Under the pieces are notes generated by a model. The model was given only the letters and a program-made list of their open reading frames with translations, made no database searches and was not told the DNA's origin. A stretch of 64,000 nt of DNA from the NCBI RefSeq assembly GCF_023856365.1, contig NW_026042405.1, forward strand, positions 186,001 to 250,000, given 5' to 3'. Position 1 is the first letter of the stretch, and every line of letters starts with the position of its first letter. The position numbers and the translations under genes were made by a program. This DNA is from Brienomyrus brachyistius. Lineage: Eukaryota; Chordata; Actinopteri; Osteoglossiformes; Mormyridae. Positions 46,665-57,034 of this stretch are shown piece after piece.

Positions 46665-48476
46665 ACTATGGCGGACCACTAGAGGTGCAATTTCAATGGA
46701 GTGGCACTGCTATGGCTTGCCACTAGAAGCGCAATTTCAAAATTGAGTGGTAGTTCTATGCCTGACCACTAGAAGCGCAATTTCGAAATGGAGTGGTAGT
46801 TCTATGCCTGACCACCGGGGGCGCAATATCGAAATGGAGTTGTAGTTCTATGCCTGACCACTGGAGGCGCGATTTTGAAATGGAGTGGTAGTTCTATGCC
46901 TGACCACTGGAGGCGCAATTTCGAACTGGAGTGGTAGTTCTATGCCTGACCACCGGGGGCGCAATATCGAAATGGAGTGGTACTTCTATGCCTGACCACC
47001 GGGGGCGCAATATCGAAATGGAGTGGTAGTTCTATGCCTGACCACCGGGGGCGCAATTTCGAAATGGAGTGGTAGTTCTATGCCTGACCACTAGAGGCAC
47101 GATTTCGAAATGGAATAGTAGTTCTATGCCTGACCACTAGAGGCGCGATTTCGAAATGGAGTAGTAGTTCTATGGCTTGTCACTAGAAGCGCAATTTCAA
47201 AATTGAGTGGTAGTTCTATGCCTGACCACTAGAAGCGCAATTTCGAAATGGAGTGGTAGTTCTATGCCTGACCACCGGGGGCGCAATATCGAAATGGAGT
47301 GGTAGTTCTATGCCTGACCACTAGAGGCGCGATTTCGAAATGGAGTAGTACTTCTATGGCTTGCCACTAGAAGCGCAATTTCAAAATTGAGTGGTAGTTC
47401 TATGCCTGACCACTAGAAGCCCAATTTCGAAATGGAGTGGTAGTTCTATGCCTGACCACCGGGGGCGCAATATCGAAATGGAGTGGTAGTTCTATGCCTG
47501 ACCACTAGAGGCGCGATTTCGAAATGGAGTGGTAGTTCTATGCCTGACCACTAGAGGCGCAATTTCGAACTGGAGTGGTAGTTCTATGCCTGACCACCGG
47601 GGGCGCAATATCGAAATGGAGTGGTAGTTCTATGCCTGACCACCGGGGGCGCAATATCAAAATGGAGTGGTAGTTCTATGCCTGGCCACTAGAGGCGCAA
47701 TATCGAAATTGAGTGGTAGTTCTATGCCGGGCCACTAGAGGCGCAATTTCGAAATGGAGTGGTAGTTCTATGCCTGACCACTAGAGGCACGATTTCGAAA
47801 TGGAATAGTAGTTCTATGCCTGACCACTAGAGGCGCGATTTCGAAATGGAGTAGTAGTTCTATGGCTTGTCACTAGAAGCGCAATTTCAAAATTGAGTGG
47901 TAGTTCTATGCCTGACCACTAGAAGCGCAATTTCGAAATGAAGTGGTAGTTCTATGCCTGACCACCGGGGGCGCAATATCGAAATGGAGTGGTAGTTCTA
48001 TGCCTGACCACTAGAGGCGCGATTTCGAAATGGAGTAGTACTTCTATGGCTTGCCACTAGAAGCGCAATTTCAAAATTGAGTGGTAGTTCTATGCCTGAC
48101 CACTAGAAGCCCAATTTCGAAATGGAGTGGTAGTTCTATGCCTGACCACCGGGGGCGCAATATCGAAATGGAGTGGTAGTTCTATGCCTGACCACTAGAA
48201 GCGCGATTTCGAAATGGAGTGGTAGTTCTATGCCTGACCACTAGAGGCGCAATTTCGAACTGGAGTGGTAGTTCTATGCCTGACCACCGGGGGCGCAATA
48301 TCGAAATGGAGTGGTAGTTCTATGCCTGACCACCGGGGGCGCAATATCAAAATGGAGTGGTAGTTCTATGCCTGGCCACTAGAGGCGCAATATCGAAATT
48401 GAGTGGTAGTTCTATGCCTGGCCACTAGAGGCGCAATTTCGAAATGGAGTGGTAGTTCTATGCCTGACCACTAGAG
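46665..48476. repeat. 46-bp minisatellite, about 39 copies, 690-bp higher-order period
   Basis: The unit runs roughly TAGTTCTATGCCTGACCACT then AGAGGCGCAATTTCG then AAATGGAGTGG. Variants differ at CTAGAGG/CCGGGGG and AATTTCG/AATATCG. Rare variants (GGCACGATTTCG; GGCTTGTCAC) recur exactly 690 bp (15 units) apart, e.g. 47091 and 47781, showing a higher-order duplication. Confidence 0.95.
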
Positions 48477-49539
48477 GTAACCAAAGATATAGCTAGGCGG
48501 TTGCCGACGCTAGATGAGTGACACACACATTTAATGCATGCGCATGCTGCTTGTGGCCTTCTTCTGTGCCTTGCACAGTATAAAACCCCTTAAAACAATT
48601 ACTGAAGCGAGACGGCGCACGCGTTACGGCGACAGATTTAAATTGTGAGTGCACTATATCTCGTCGCAAATGGTGCTTAACCACGGCGGGTCTCAAGCAC
48701 AGGAGACTCCCAATTTCTAAATGACACACACTTGGCTCACAGCGCAAAGTTGTGTTAAACTTGCTTTGTCTAAAGCAGGCACACACATACGAGTATGATC
48801 CTGATAGGTAACTAAGCTATCGGTCTTATGTCCAAGCGCAACATAATTTAGGTTAGAACCTCATAACAAGTATTCCCGTTCGCTAATAGAGAGATCTCTC
48901 CCAGGATATATAGAAACGGAGACACTCGTCCGAATTGAACCTGGAAACAAAGCGCTACATCTGAGAATCTCGTCAGACATAGGGTTAAAGTTTACTGCAG
49001 TTTAATACGAAAGAACTACAATGAAATCACCGAAAATAAAACAAAATAATATAACTACTAATAATAGAAATAAAAATAACTATAATAAGCCCATATGATC
49101 CCGCTTAAATGCCTTCAGATTGCCATGAGTGCGACTTTTGCAACCAGTTGACAGTAGCGCTTCTTCACTGCACGTTCGGTCATAAAAAGTTTAAATTGTG
49201 TGCTCAGAATAAGTTTAAACCTTGTGCCTTGTGATTATTAACCAATTTTTATGCTGAATGGTCGGCTCAAACTCAATTGCGAAACACCGTGAGTCTGTTA
49301 ATGTGTGACTTAAATGGAACTCATTAATAACCAGTATCACGTAATAACCTGGGTTAGAATAGAAGGCTTGTCCAACGAGCTGCGTCACCAGGTAATGTAA
49401 ACGATCGGTAGCGAAGCTCCCCTCACGGCCAATGAGAGAGAGTCTCGCGATATTTCAGGCGAATTTGAGGTTTCAGAGCGTAGATCGCACAGGCAGGGAT
49501 TCTTGTGAGCACTCAATGAACGGAGGCTGAAGTTGTGTA
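48477..49539. other. No recognisable gene
   Basis: Unique-looking sequence; the open frame at 48493-48786 (minus) shows no domain. Confidence 0.4.
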
Positions 49540-50465
49540 AAAGACATGCATTTATTCCTATAACTAACATAAGACAGACATTACACCTAACAAACAATAA
49601 ACACGAAATAACGGAGTGGACACAAACAATGTAATCATGAAAATGCAATGACCAGATTTAAAATGAGTAACCTTAAAAGGGAAAATACTGTTCTGCAAAG
49701 CAAGCAATTTGTGGAAATACTGTCCTAAAGTAATATAGCAGGTGAATAGGAGTTTAGGTTGTTATAAATGAAAGGAAGTTTGTTTACTTGGTTGCAGAGT
49801 GGGGGGGGGGGGGTCTTGGCAGTTGGTTGCGGAGGCTGATGAGCTGATGGGTGATGGCACTCAGGGAGGCGCGGTGTTTGCAGCGGTTGTTGGAGTGGAG
49901 CCCCTCTGATTCCCTCTCCTGGTGAAGCTTGGGCTTGGTTGCAGTTCTCTGTCCAGCTGGGTCTTCACTGATAGGCTTCAGGAGGGCTTCTTGTGGGCTT
50001 CTCTTCTCTTGGGCTGATGTTCTCTGCCTCTCTTCGTGCTGATGGTCTTTTGTTTTCTCCTCCCTTCTGTTTCTCCTCTCCTGGCTTTGTTCTGAGGTGC
50101 CAGGTTTTATAGTGTAAAGTTCGTGAATAGGAGTGACCAGGAATTCGACTCCTGGACCAATGGCTGACCATCCATTTGGCGGGCTTTCGGAAGGGGGTCT
50201 GTATCAGTCCTTTTGAGATTTATGACCAGAGTGATTTCCCTTGTATTGATGATTTTCGTTAGGCTGGTGTAACTTTTGATATATTCACTTTCGTGGTAAC
50301 CACTGACCAGATTTGGAAACTGGAGTGATTTTCCATCGGTTTGATACCAAACATGCCATAGCAGCCTAGCGGTTCACACCTCATACCATCTGTAATGATT
50401 AATTAATGATTACTTATATTATGTCGTTATGTTATATTACTCACACCTTATTTTATGCCTCACAA
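49540..50465 (-). mobile_element. Putative LTR, minus strand
   Basis: Read on the minus strand it begins TGTGAGGCATAAAATAAGG at 50465, has CTATAAAA (50105-50112 complement) and AATAAA (49551-49556 complement). Order and spacing suit U3-R. The left end is undefined and no internal region was recognised. Confidence 0.45.
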
Positions 50466-50554
50466 TCTATATAATTGTAAATATACTGTGTAGCTGCTGG
50501 CGCGTTCCAAACTAAATCTCATTGTACTTACAATGTCAATAAAAACATCCATCC

Positions 50555-50690
50555 ATCCATCTAGGCAGGCCAGTGTCGCCTCCATCCTTCCTGAAGTCAG
50601 TGATTCCTTTGTCTTTGTGCTGTTTAGTGCCAAATTGTTTGCTGAACTCCAACCTATCAGTTTCTGGACCTCATCTCTGTAAGCTGACTC
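50555..50690 (-). mobile_element. LINE RT fragment
   Basis: The minus strand reads YRDEVQKLIGWSSANNLALN and STKTKE, a motif of the RT of the same LINE group as 34.5-36.3 kb. It is directly joined to the CR1-like piece to its right. Confidence 0.65.
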
Positions 50691-51250
50691 ATAAGAACCA
50701 AAGAGATTTACAAATGAGAGGAGGCCATTCGGCCCATCAAGCTCCTTTGAGGAGAACTTAGCTAATAGCTCAAAAATCTTATCTAGCTCTGATTTAAAAG
50801 AACCCAGGGTTTTAGCTTGTGTTACAATAACAGGAAGACTATTCCATACTCTAACTACACGCTGTGTACAGAAATGCTTCATCAAATTCGTTTTAAAATG
50901 TTCTCCAGCTAATTTCCACTTATGGCCACGAGTTCTGGTATTTAAACTAACATTGAAATAGCCATTTGGCTGAACAGCATCCAGACCTGTTAGAATCTTA
51001 AACACCTGGATTATGTCCCCCCTTAGTCTCCTTTGCTCGAGGCTAAACAGATTCAGCTCAGCTAACCTCTCCTCATTAGACATTCCTCTAAGACCAGGAA
51101 TCATTCTCGTTGCCCTACGTTGCACCTTTTCCAAGGCAGCAATGTCCTTCTTAAGGTATGGTAACCAAACCCGCACACAATATTCTAGGTGGGGTCTTAC
51201 CAAGGAATTATATTATCGTAGCATCACTTGCCTTGTCTTAAACTCCACAC
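50687..51250 (-). mobile_element. CR1/Jockey-like LINE, 3' end
   Basis: The minus strand reads LEYCVRVWLPYLKKDIAALE, RATRMIPGLRGMSNEERL, GHKWKLAGEHFKTNLMKHF and VWNSLP. It is a sister of the copies at 7.5 and 37.6 kb, truncated at both sides. Confidence 0.85.
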
Positions 51251-51640
51251 ACCTAGAGATGCAATGTGCCTTCTCGCGTGGTGTTCCTGCAGAGGGAGTC
51301 TGTGAGTGCTGGAGATTGGGGGAGGGGGCAGTGTGGCTATGTCTGCTCTGTGTTCCTCCAGACGAGCAAAGAAGCTGTTTAGCTCCTTTGCTAAAAGGGC
51401 GTTGCTGTTAACAGTGACGGTGTTGTTGCCTTTGAAGTTTGTAATGTGTTGTATTCCCTGCCACACCCACTGTGGGTTGTTGTATGTGAAGTAGACCTCT
51501 ATTTTCTGTTTCTCTGCCTGCCTGGCAACCTTGATGCCCCTATTCAGGTTAGCTCTGGCTGCACTCTGTGTTCTTGACTGCGCTGTCTTGTCCTGTAGTA
51601 TTGTATTGTTGCTCTTGTGTTTATCTTGCACTTTCTCCCT
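51251..51640 (-). mobile_element. LINE N-terminal/linker fragment
   Basis: The minus strand reads ARANLNRGIKVARQAEKQKI, NNPQWVWQGIQHITNFKG and LNSFFARLEEHRA, the region just before the RT of a widespread fish LINE. Confidence 0.75.
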
Positions 51641-51815
51641 CTGTTTGTGCTCCTTTCACTCTGTATAGTTCTATCTTGCCCGCACTTGTGTCATCTTGTG
51701 TTGTTTCTGTTTTTCTTCTTTGTGTTGCACCGTGGTCCAGGAGGAACAATGTTTCCTTTCACTGTGTACTGTGTATATTGCTGAAATAACAATAAACCCA
51801 CTTGACCACCTGCCT
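51641..51815 (+). mobile_element. LINE 3'-UTR fragment, opposite orientation
   Basis: ACTGTGTATATTGCTGAAAT followed by AACAATAAACCCACTTGAC is the 3' tail of the same LINE group, lying head-to-tail inverted relative to the preceding piece. Confidence 0.6.
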
Positions 51816-51955
51816 CAATTCATCCTGAAGAGTTTTCCAATGTTGTTCAAAGGTCTGTTTGTTTCGAGTGAAGGACACGCCCCTGGACGTGCTGGATAAG
51901 GGGACCACAGATCAGTGTCCTCAGTCCTGCTTCTCCCTTCAAAGCTGAGAGGAAG

Positions 51956-52134
51956 ATGACCCGCCTGCTGCTTCTGGTTTTGGCTTATGGAGCTCTGCTT
52001 ATCTCCACAGAGGCCCAGCAAGATTACCACAGTCTCCCTGCACTCACAAGACGGCCATTAAACTCGCAGTCGAAAATGCTCATCAAGGAACCCGTCAGCA
52101 CATGAATTTCTATAACATCCAGGGCCGTCCGAAG
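51956..52134 (+). pseudogene. Chemerin-like exon 1 (leader, helix), frameshifted
   Basis: ATG then TRLLLLVLAYGALLISTEA, a clear signal peptide, then QQDYHSLPALT. The frame must slip by one base to continue KTAIKLAVENAHQGTRQHMN and FYNIQGRPK before donor GTAACT. Confidence 0.65.
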
Positions 52135-52436
52135 GTAACTGCTGAGAAAGTGTTTACAAAAGTGTGAAACTTTCATCATCTGCAAGCTGAACTAATGAGT
52201 ATCACATTGATTTTGATGTTTTAATTTCAATGCATATGATGCTTAATGTCTCTTCACAATGAAAGTGATGGTTGTATATCTCAGCCCTGGTCAATTTTAC
52301 CTTCTCACAGTTTCTCTCTGAATCTGCTGCAGTCAAGTCTGTGACAGTTTGCCATTTTTTGGGTGATTATTGTTTGTTATATTGCCTTTAAAACAGTTGT
52401 AGGCAATTTTGTATATAACGTGTTTATGTGATTTAG

Positions 52437-52541
52437 ATCAGCAGTGAATACATTGACATTGAGATTCTCTTGAGAGCAACAAAATGTCCAAAGTCAACTG
52501 CAACAGACCATCGGGCTGACTGTATTTTCATGGACAAGAGG
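52437..52541 (+). CDS. Chemerin-like exon 2
   Basis: Acceptor ATTTAG, donor GTAAGT; 35 codons, phase 0 at both ends. Reads ISSEYIDIEILLRATKCPKS, then TATDHRADCIFMDKR with two cysteines; a beta-hairpin segment of a cystatin-like fold. Confidence 0.7.
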
Positions 52542-53348
52542 GTAAGTAAAGAGTCACTGTGACTGTGAGCATTGGACATATCAGTTAGCAAATTAATTTA
52601 GGTTCATGTTAACTTTTTTGATGCCCTGCGGGGGAAAGTTAGCCAACAATAAAGTAACAAATACATAGGTGGCCTCAAAGAGCCAGTTCCTTCACCTTAT
52701 TCTCAAATTTTAGTAGGTTTACAGGCTTAAAGGCTGGATTACCAGGCAGAAGCAAATGCTAATCATCTGAGGGGTGACCTGTAGATTATGCTTCGAGCTA
52801 TGAACCCTAGCTGGCCTTATTTAAAGACCTGTGGGCTGTACTACAAAGCGGGTTTTACATACCCAGAGTTAACTCAATCGAGCCAGGTTAACTAAAACTC
52901 ATTGTTGAAATCAGCCTTAAATGGCAGTGTGGTGTTTTGTGGTGAAAGGGCAGGACTTAACTCTTGTTTTAATTAGAAAGCCAGTAATTAAACCTGGTCA
53001 GAGCAGGGTAGATGTGCAGTGTGAATTACCCTTTAAATTTACCTCTTTAAATAGTGAACTACAGGACCACTTAGCTTGATCGGAGGACAGTATTTTAATA
53101 CAGAGCAGTGTTCAGTTAAACGGGATTTGTTGTTCATACTTTTAGATGAACTTGCTTTGTATAATATAGCCTTATGGTGACCCTGCTTTGGAAGCTCTTT
53201 CCTCTAAAATTGTTCTGTGTCATTAAACCCTGCACTCCAGCAGCTCTGCCTTAAATCATTAGATATATCTTTACTACACCTTCTCTCACTGTATTTATTG
53301 CCCACCACTCTTTAAATACTGTTTTTGTGTGTCTGTGTGTTTTTGCAG

Positions 53349-53441
53349 CCATTCATTAACTGTAGAGTTTGCAGCAGACGGTCTGGTAATGATCTTACAC
53401 ATCCATCAAATGACTGTGTACCAAACAAGAAAGTGGATGAA
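53349..53441 (+). CDS. Chemerin-like exon 3
   Basis: Acceptor TTGCAG, donor GTAAGT; 31 codons, phase 0. Reads PFINCRVCSRRSGND, then NDCVPNKKVDE. The C-x-x-C pair is the best family signature. Confidence 0.72.
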
Positions 53442-53590
53442 GTAAGTGTAGAGAGTCTTAGCATTATGGAAATGTAACAGGTGTGTGAATTGTGTCTAAA
53501 CATGTGGTTAAACTTTGATTGTGTTTGTACATGCAAAAATTTGATCAGAGTACTGTTTATTAATGACAATGTTACTTTTAATCTGAACAA

Positions 53591-53964
53591 CAGTGGCAGC
53601 ACCAAGGAAAAGCTTGGGGGGGGGGGCTCTAGCTCCTCCTCCAATGACCATAGTACCCCCACAGCACCCCCAAAATATTGGTTTCATTTTTTCTTTAACT
53701 ATCTGTAAAATCTGTATATTGTGTAAGACATTTTTGCGGTTTTTACAGCATACTTGTAGTGTATTTTTTCTTCAAAGTACACATAGAGGCTCTGTGAGCT
53801 AGACGTTAGAATTTCATATTTTATCCTATTTTATCCATGCTGTAGCTTATCGTGCTGTGTGCTTCTATACACCATCTACATAAGCTGAAAAGCTAAAGCA
53901 CCCGGTCTAAATAATCTCACTCCCCTATAGCACCTGTAGCATTAAGTCACTGGCGCTGCCACTG
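53591..53964. mobile_element. hAT-like MITE in chemerin-like intron 3
   Basis: Ends CAGTGGCAGC and GCTGCCACTG are inverted. Flanks CTGAACAA (53583-53590) and CTGAATAA (53965-53972) are an 8-bp target duplication with one mismatch. Confidence 0.82.
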
Positions 53965-54026
53965 CTGAATAAACGACTCCAATCTGACTAAACCGCTTAA
54001 CTTTTCCTCCCCATGTTACATTTCAG

Positions 54027-54143
54027 GACAAACGACGTAATATGTGTCCTTCTGATAAACCTCTTCTCAGACCTAAAACTGCCTTGGCTTCCAAGGACAC
54101 TAAAGAAGCTGAAGGAGACCGTCTGGCTGTTTCTGATGGCTGA
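54027..54143 (+). CDS. Chemerin-like exon 4, C-terminus
   Basis: Acceptor TTTCAG. DKRRNMCPSDKPLLRPKTAL and EAEGDRLAVSDG, then TGA. The sixth cysteine is here. The short tail after it would be the processed C-terminal peptide in chemerin. Confidence 0.6.
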   Translation, partial: DKRRNMCPSDKPLLRPKTALASKDTKEAEGDRLAVSDG

Positions 54144-56030
54144 TGGTCCTGCAATGTGGACCAGAGGAGGAAACTGGGAGGGAAAATGCTTTGCTTTATA
54201 TCATGCCCACCCAAAGCCCCCAGTGAGTAAGCCATAGGCGCCGATAGCATGGAAAAACTCCCAAGAAGGAAGAAACCTTGGGAGGGACCAAACTCAAAGG
54301 GGGAGCCCATCCTCCTGGGGCCGGCAAAGTGTAGGTGCAGGATCACAAAAAAACTTGACGAGAGAAACGAGAGAATTCGACTGTCCCTCACAAAAACTGT
54401 AAAGTTTTAGTGGCTAAATTGCTTTTTCTATGCCTTTTCAAACAGGAGGAGATTTGTTTGGCTATACGTAGAAATTTTCTATACAATTTAGACAGCACAG
54501 AATCATTAACCTACTTTAATGCATTTATTAATACAACCACATATTTCACACATTTTGACATCAGTCATGCAGTGAAGATACAGTCTCTTTATTTCTTGAC
54601 GCCAACCCTCCCCATTAATCCGGGCTTGGGACCGACACCTAGTTGAGCTGGCTTTCTCCCTTAAGTGGCTGGGTTAGGCTAAACTATGTACATATTTATG
54701 AAGACTACTATAAATTTATAAAGACCTCCCTAAATATGTAGTCTAACAAAACGCAGTTTAAAGAAGGTAGCCTACCTGGTAAACAAAGAAATTAAAAGGC
54801 CCACAGCATATAATCGGGCTATATCCAAGCAGTTTTTAAGAACGTAACCTACATGGCGAAATTGAATTACTTTCTGGACCAACAAACGCAACCAGACATG
54901 AACATTATGCACCTTCCTAGTCTTGATGTATGTCGTCATACAGATGAGGACGTTAAGGCAGCCTTTAGGTCCGACCCATCATGCACTGCAGTTTTTTGCA
55001 AATTCCTCAGATGGAAAACCATTAAATACCTCTTCTATTACCTTATATTACCTTATATTCATGTAATAAATATACAAATATCAATTAGTTGGAAATCAGC
55101 CAGACAGACGTAATTACTACAAATGGTTTCCACTGTATTTGTGACTCTGAGTGCCGCAGGCTTGGATGCAGTGCCGCACCATTTTGTAAGGCATGCACTG
55201 GCCAATCATGTAGCACTTCTCTCATAAATATTAATGAGACATCACCTACCACCCTGCAAAAAAGAAATTTGCCGCTCGTCCCCCTGCACATGAACCAACA
55301 TGGCTGTGTCAACCAGCGGAGCTCCGGAGCCTCTGGAGAAACACGCGGCAAAAAAGGCTCGCATACGGTCTTCCAGAGTTTGGGAATACTTCAGTCATGA
55401 CACCTTTTCTGCGCCTCTACTGTAGCTGGCGTTAATGACGCTGTTTCAGCCATTTTATATTTTCTGTTTACTTATTCTGTCATGTAAGACTGAGACAAAT
55501 TATCGTTTACGACTATTCTTACACACTGTAGCCTGACTTGCTGACTTAAGTAAGCTTAACTATAAGCTACCTTTGCTAGTGTTTGTGAATAACATGTTTC
55601 TCTAGTTATGAAATTATTCCATGTTTTAGCATCTGTTTCAACATTAAAGTCAAATTGGTATATTGAAATATGTAAAAACTATTGAACTATTAGCTTAAGT
55701 CTAACATAGAAAATCCTACTGAATCTCTTAAGATTTTCCTTTTTTGTTAATGCACTAATGTTTAAGAAGTGTCTTAAATTGAATTTCAGATTTGTGTGTG
55801 GGTGGGAGTGGGTGAATTGTATTAAATTCATACATTCATTCTTTTGGCTCAGACATTACTGACCTAAAACAAATTGAGGCATTGGGTAAGTGCTTAAATT
55901 AGCTACTAAATGGCAAAAAATATTCTAAATATCACATTTTCCATTCTTCGGTATAATTTTAATGAATCACCTATGCTGCCAAACATTAACGCATAGATTG
56001 TCACAACACTCTATGTTTTAGTTCTTCTTT
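54144..56030. other. Mostly unassigned; possible BED-finger start
   Basis: A piece of LINE 3' UTR lies at about 54240-54350. At 55300-55428 a frame reads MAVSTSGAPEPLEKHAAKKA then RIRSSRVWEYFSH, resembling the start of a BED zinc-finger (S-x-V-W-x-F/Y-F) as in hAT transposases or ZBED genes, but it stops after 42 residues. Otherwise nothing recognised. Confidence 0.35.
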
Positions 56031-56059
56031 ATGTGTATAGGACGGTGTGATGGTTCTGG

Positions 56060-56330
56060 TGGTGGGTGTGGCCGACGCTGCTCGCGATGTTTGGCTATGC
56101 TGCAGTCCCAGGGACCAAGTTGGAACACATTTCCACCTTCAAGCTTAGGTGGAAAAACGGCACCGAGACCCAGCAGCAGGACAACTTCTTGTCCAGACAA
56201 CCAGCCCTGCTTCATCATTGAAGTAAGCCCTGTGAACAGGAGCGAGATGTACTTCTGCAGTGGATGTTATAGCGGAAAGAACATCCCCATCCTCACGTCT
56301 GCCGGAGTGCCCCCTCAAGTGGGTGTGTGA
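56060..56330 (+). pseudogene. Ig V-type domain fossil
   Basis: One frame reads VPGTKLEHISTFKLRWKNGT and DNFLSRQ, another FIIEVSPVNRSEMYFCSG. Together they mimic the C-strand to F-strand of a TCR/NITR-type V domain (PGxxLExIxTF ... F.I.xVxPxDxxxYFC). A frameshift separates them and the first cysteine is not evident. Weak but plausible. Confidence 0.35.
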
Positions 56331-56369
56331 CTTAACTCGATGGATGAATTGGACAGAATGTACTGTTAC

Positions 56370-56972
56370 TAGAGGTCGACCGATATGGGTTTTTCAAGTC
56401 AAGGGTCAGGCGATGGCCGATATATGCTGCTGATTTTTTTTGGCCGATAATTGGACGTTTTCCCCTCTATTTGCATGGTAAAATATCACACTAATAATAA
56501 CAAACGATACACAAAATTTCTCAATTTAGCATTTATTGAATACTCAACTTGGAAACAATAACACATTTATAAACAATAAAAATAGCAGCATCAGAATCTC
56601 TGTTAGTGCACAATATAGCAGCAAACTCCTCATGTTTGACGGAAGGAAATTTGTAAACAATACAAAAAGGAATAAGCATGTTATCTTTAGTTGTAATCCC
56701 ACTTCCAGTCCCTGAGTCTTACTCACCACACTCATACTTCACAGCAAACAGACAGCAGTTAATTAACCAGAAGAGAAAAATGCAAAAACACAACAGAACT
56801 TGTAAATAATAACAAACTAATAGACAATAAAAATAGCAGCATCAGAATCTCTATTAGTGCCAAATATAGCAGCAAACTCCTCATGTCTGACGGAAGGAAA
56901 ATTTGTAAATACACAAAGGAATGAGCACATCTTCAGTTTTAATCCCATTTCCAGTCCCTGAGTCTTCCTCAT
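56370..56972. mobile_element. Truncated hAT-like element with 251-bp tandem duplication
   Basis: Starts AGAGGTCGACCGATATGGG, a common hAT-type end. Inside, AATAGCAGCATCAGAATCTC recurs at 56581 and 56832, with matching sequence for about 175 bp. The right terminus is missing. Confidence 0.55.
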
Positions 56973-57034
56973 CCCACAAGCAGGCAAGGCATGTCACCCC
57001 GGTTGTGTGACACTTATTTTATATAATAAAATAA

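Larger units (their letters stand above)
51956..54143 (+). pseudogene. Chemerin-like (cystatin-fold) gene with one-base frameshift
   Basis: Four exons with canonical splice sites and phase-0 junctions encode a secreted protein of about 165 residues, the size of fish chemerin (rarres2-like). It has a signal peptide, a cystatin-type helix region (IKLAVENAHQG), and six cysteines in the pattern TKC, ADC, INCRVC, NDC, NMC, as chemerin has six. PFINCRVC matches the PLIDCAVC-type motif of fish chemerins. Chemerin is a chemoattractant ligand activated by C-terminal cleavage. In exon 1 the leader frame (to LPALT) and the mature frame (from KTAIKLAV) differ by one missing base near 52048-52051, so as written the protein stops early. 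It could be a sequencing error. A hAT MITE lies in intron 3. Other cystatin-fold proteins (cathelicidin- or kininogen-like) are less likely. Confidence 0.65.

Noticed and set aside
46665..48476. CRISPR-like array
   Set aside because: Direct tandem repeats with no spacers, in vertebrate DNA; an ordinary minisatellite.
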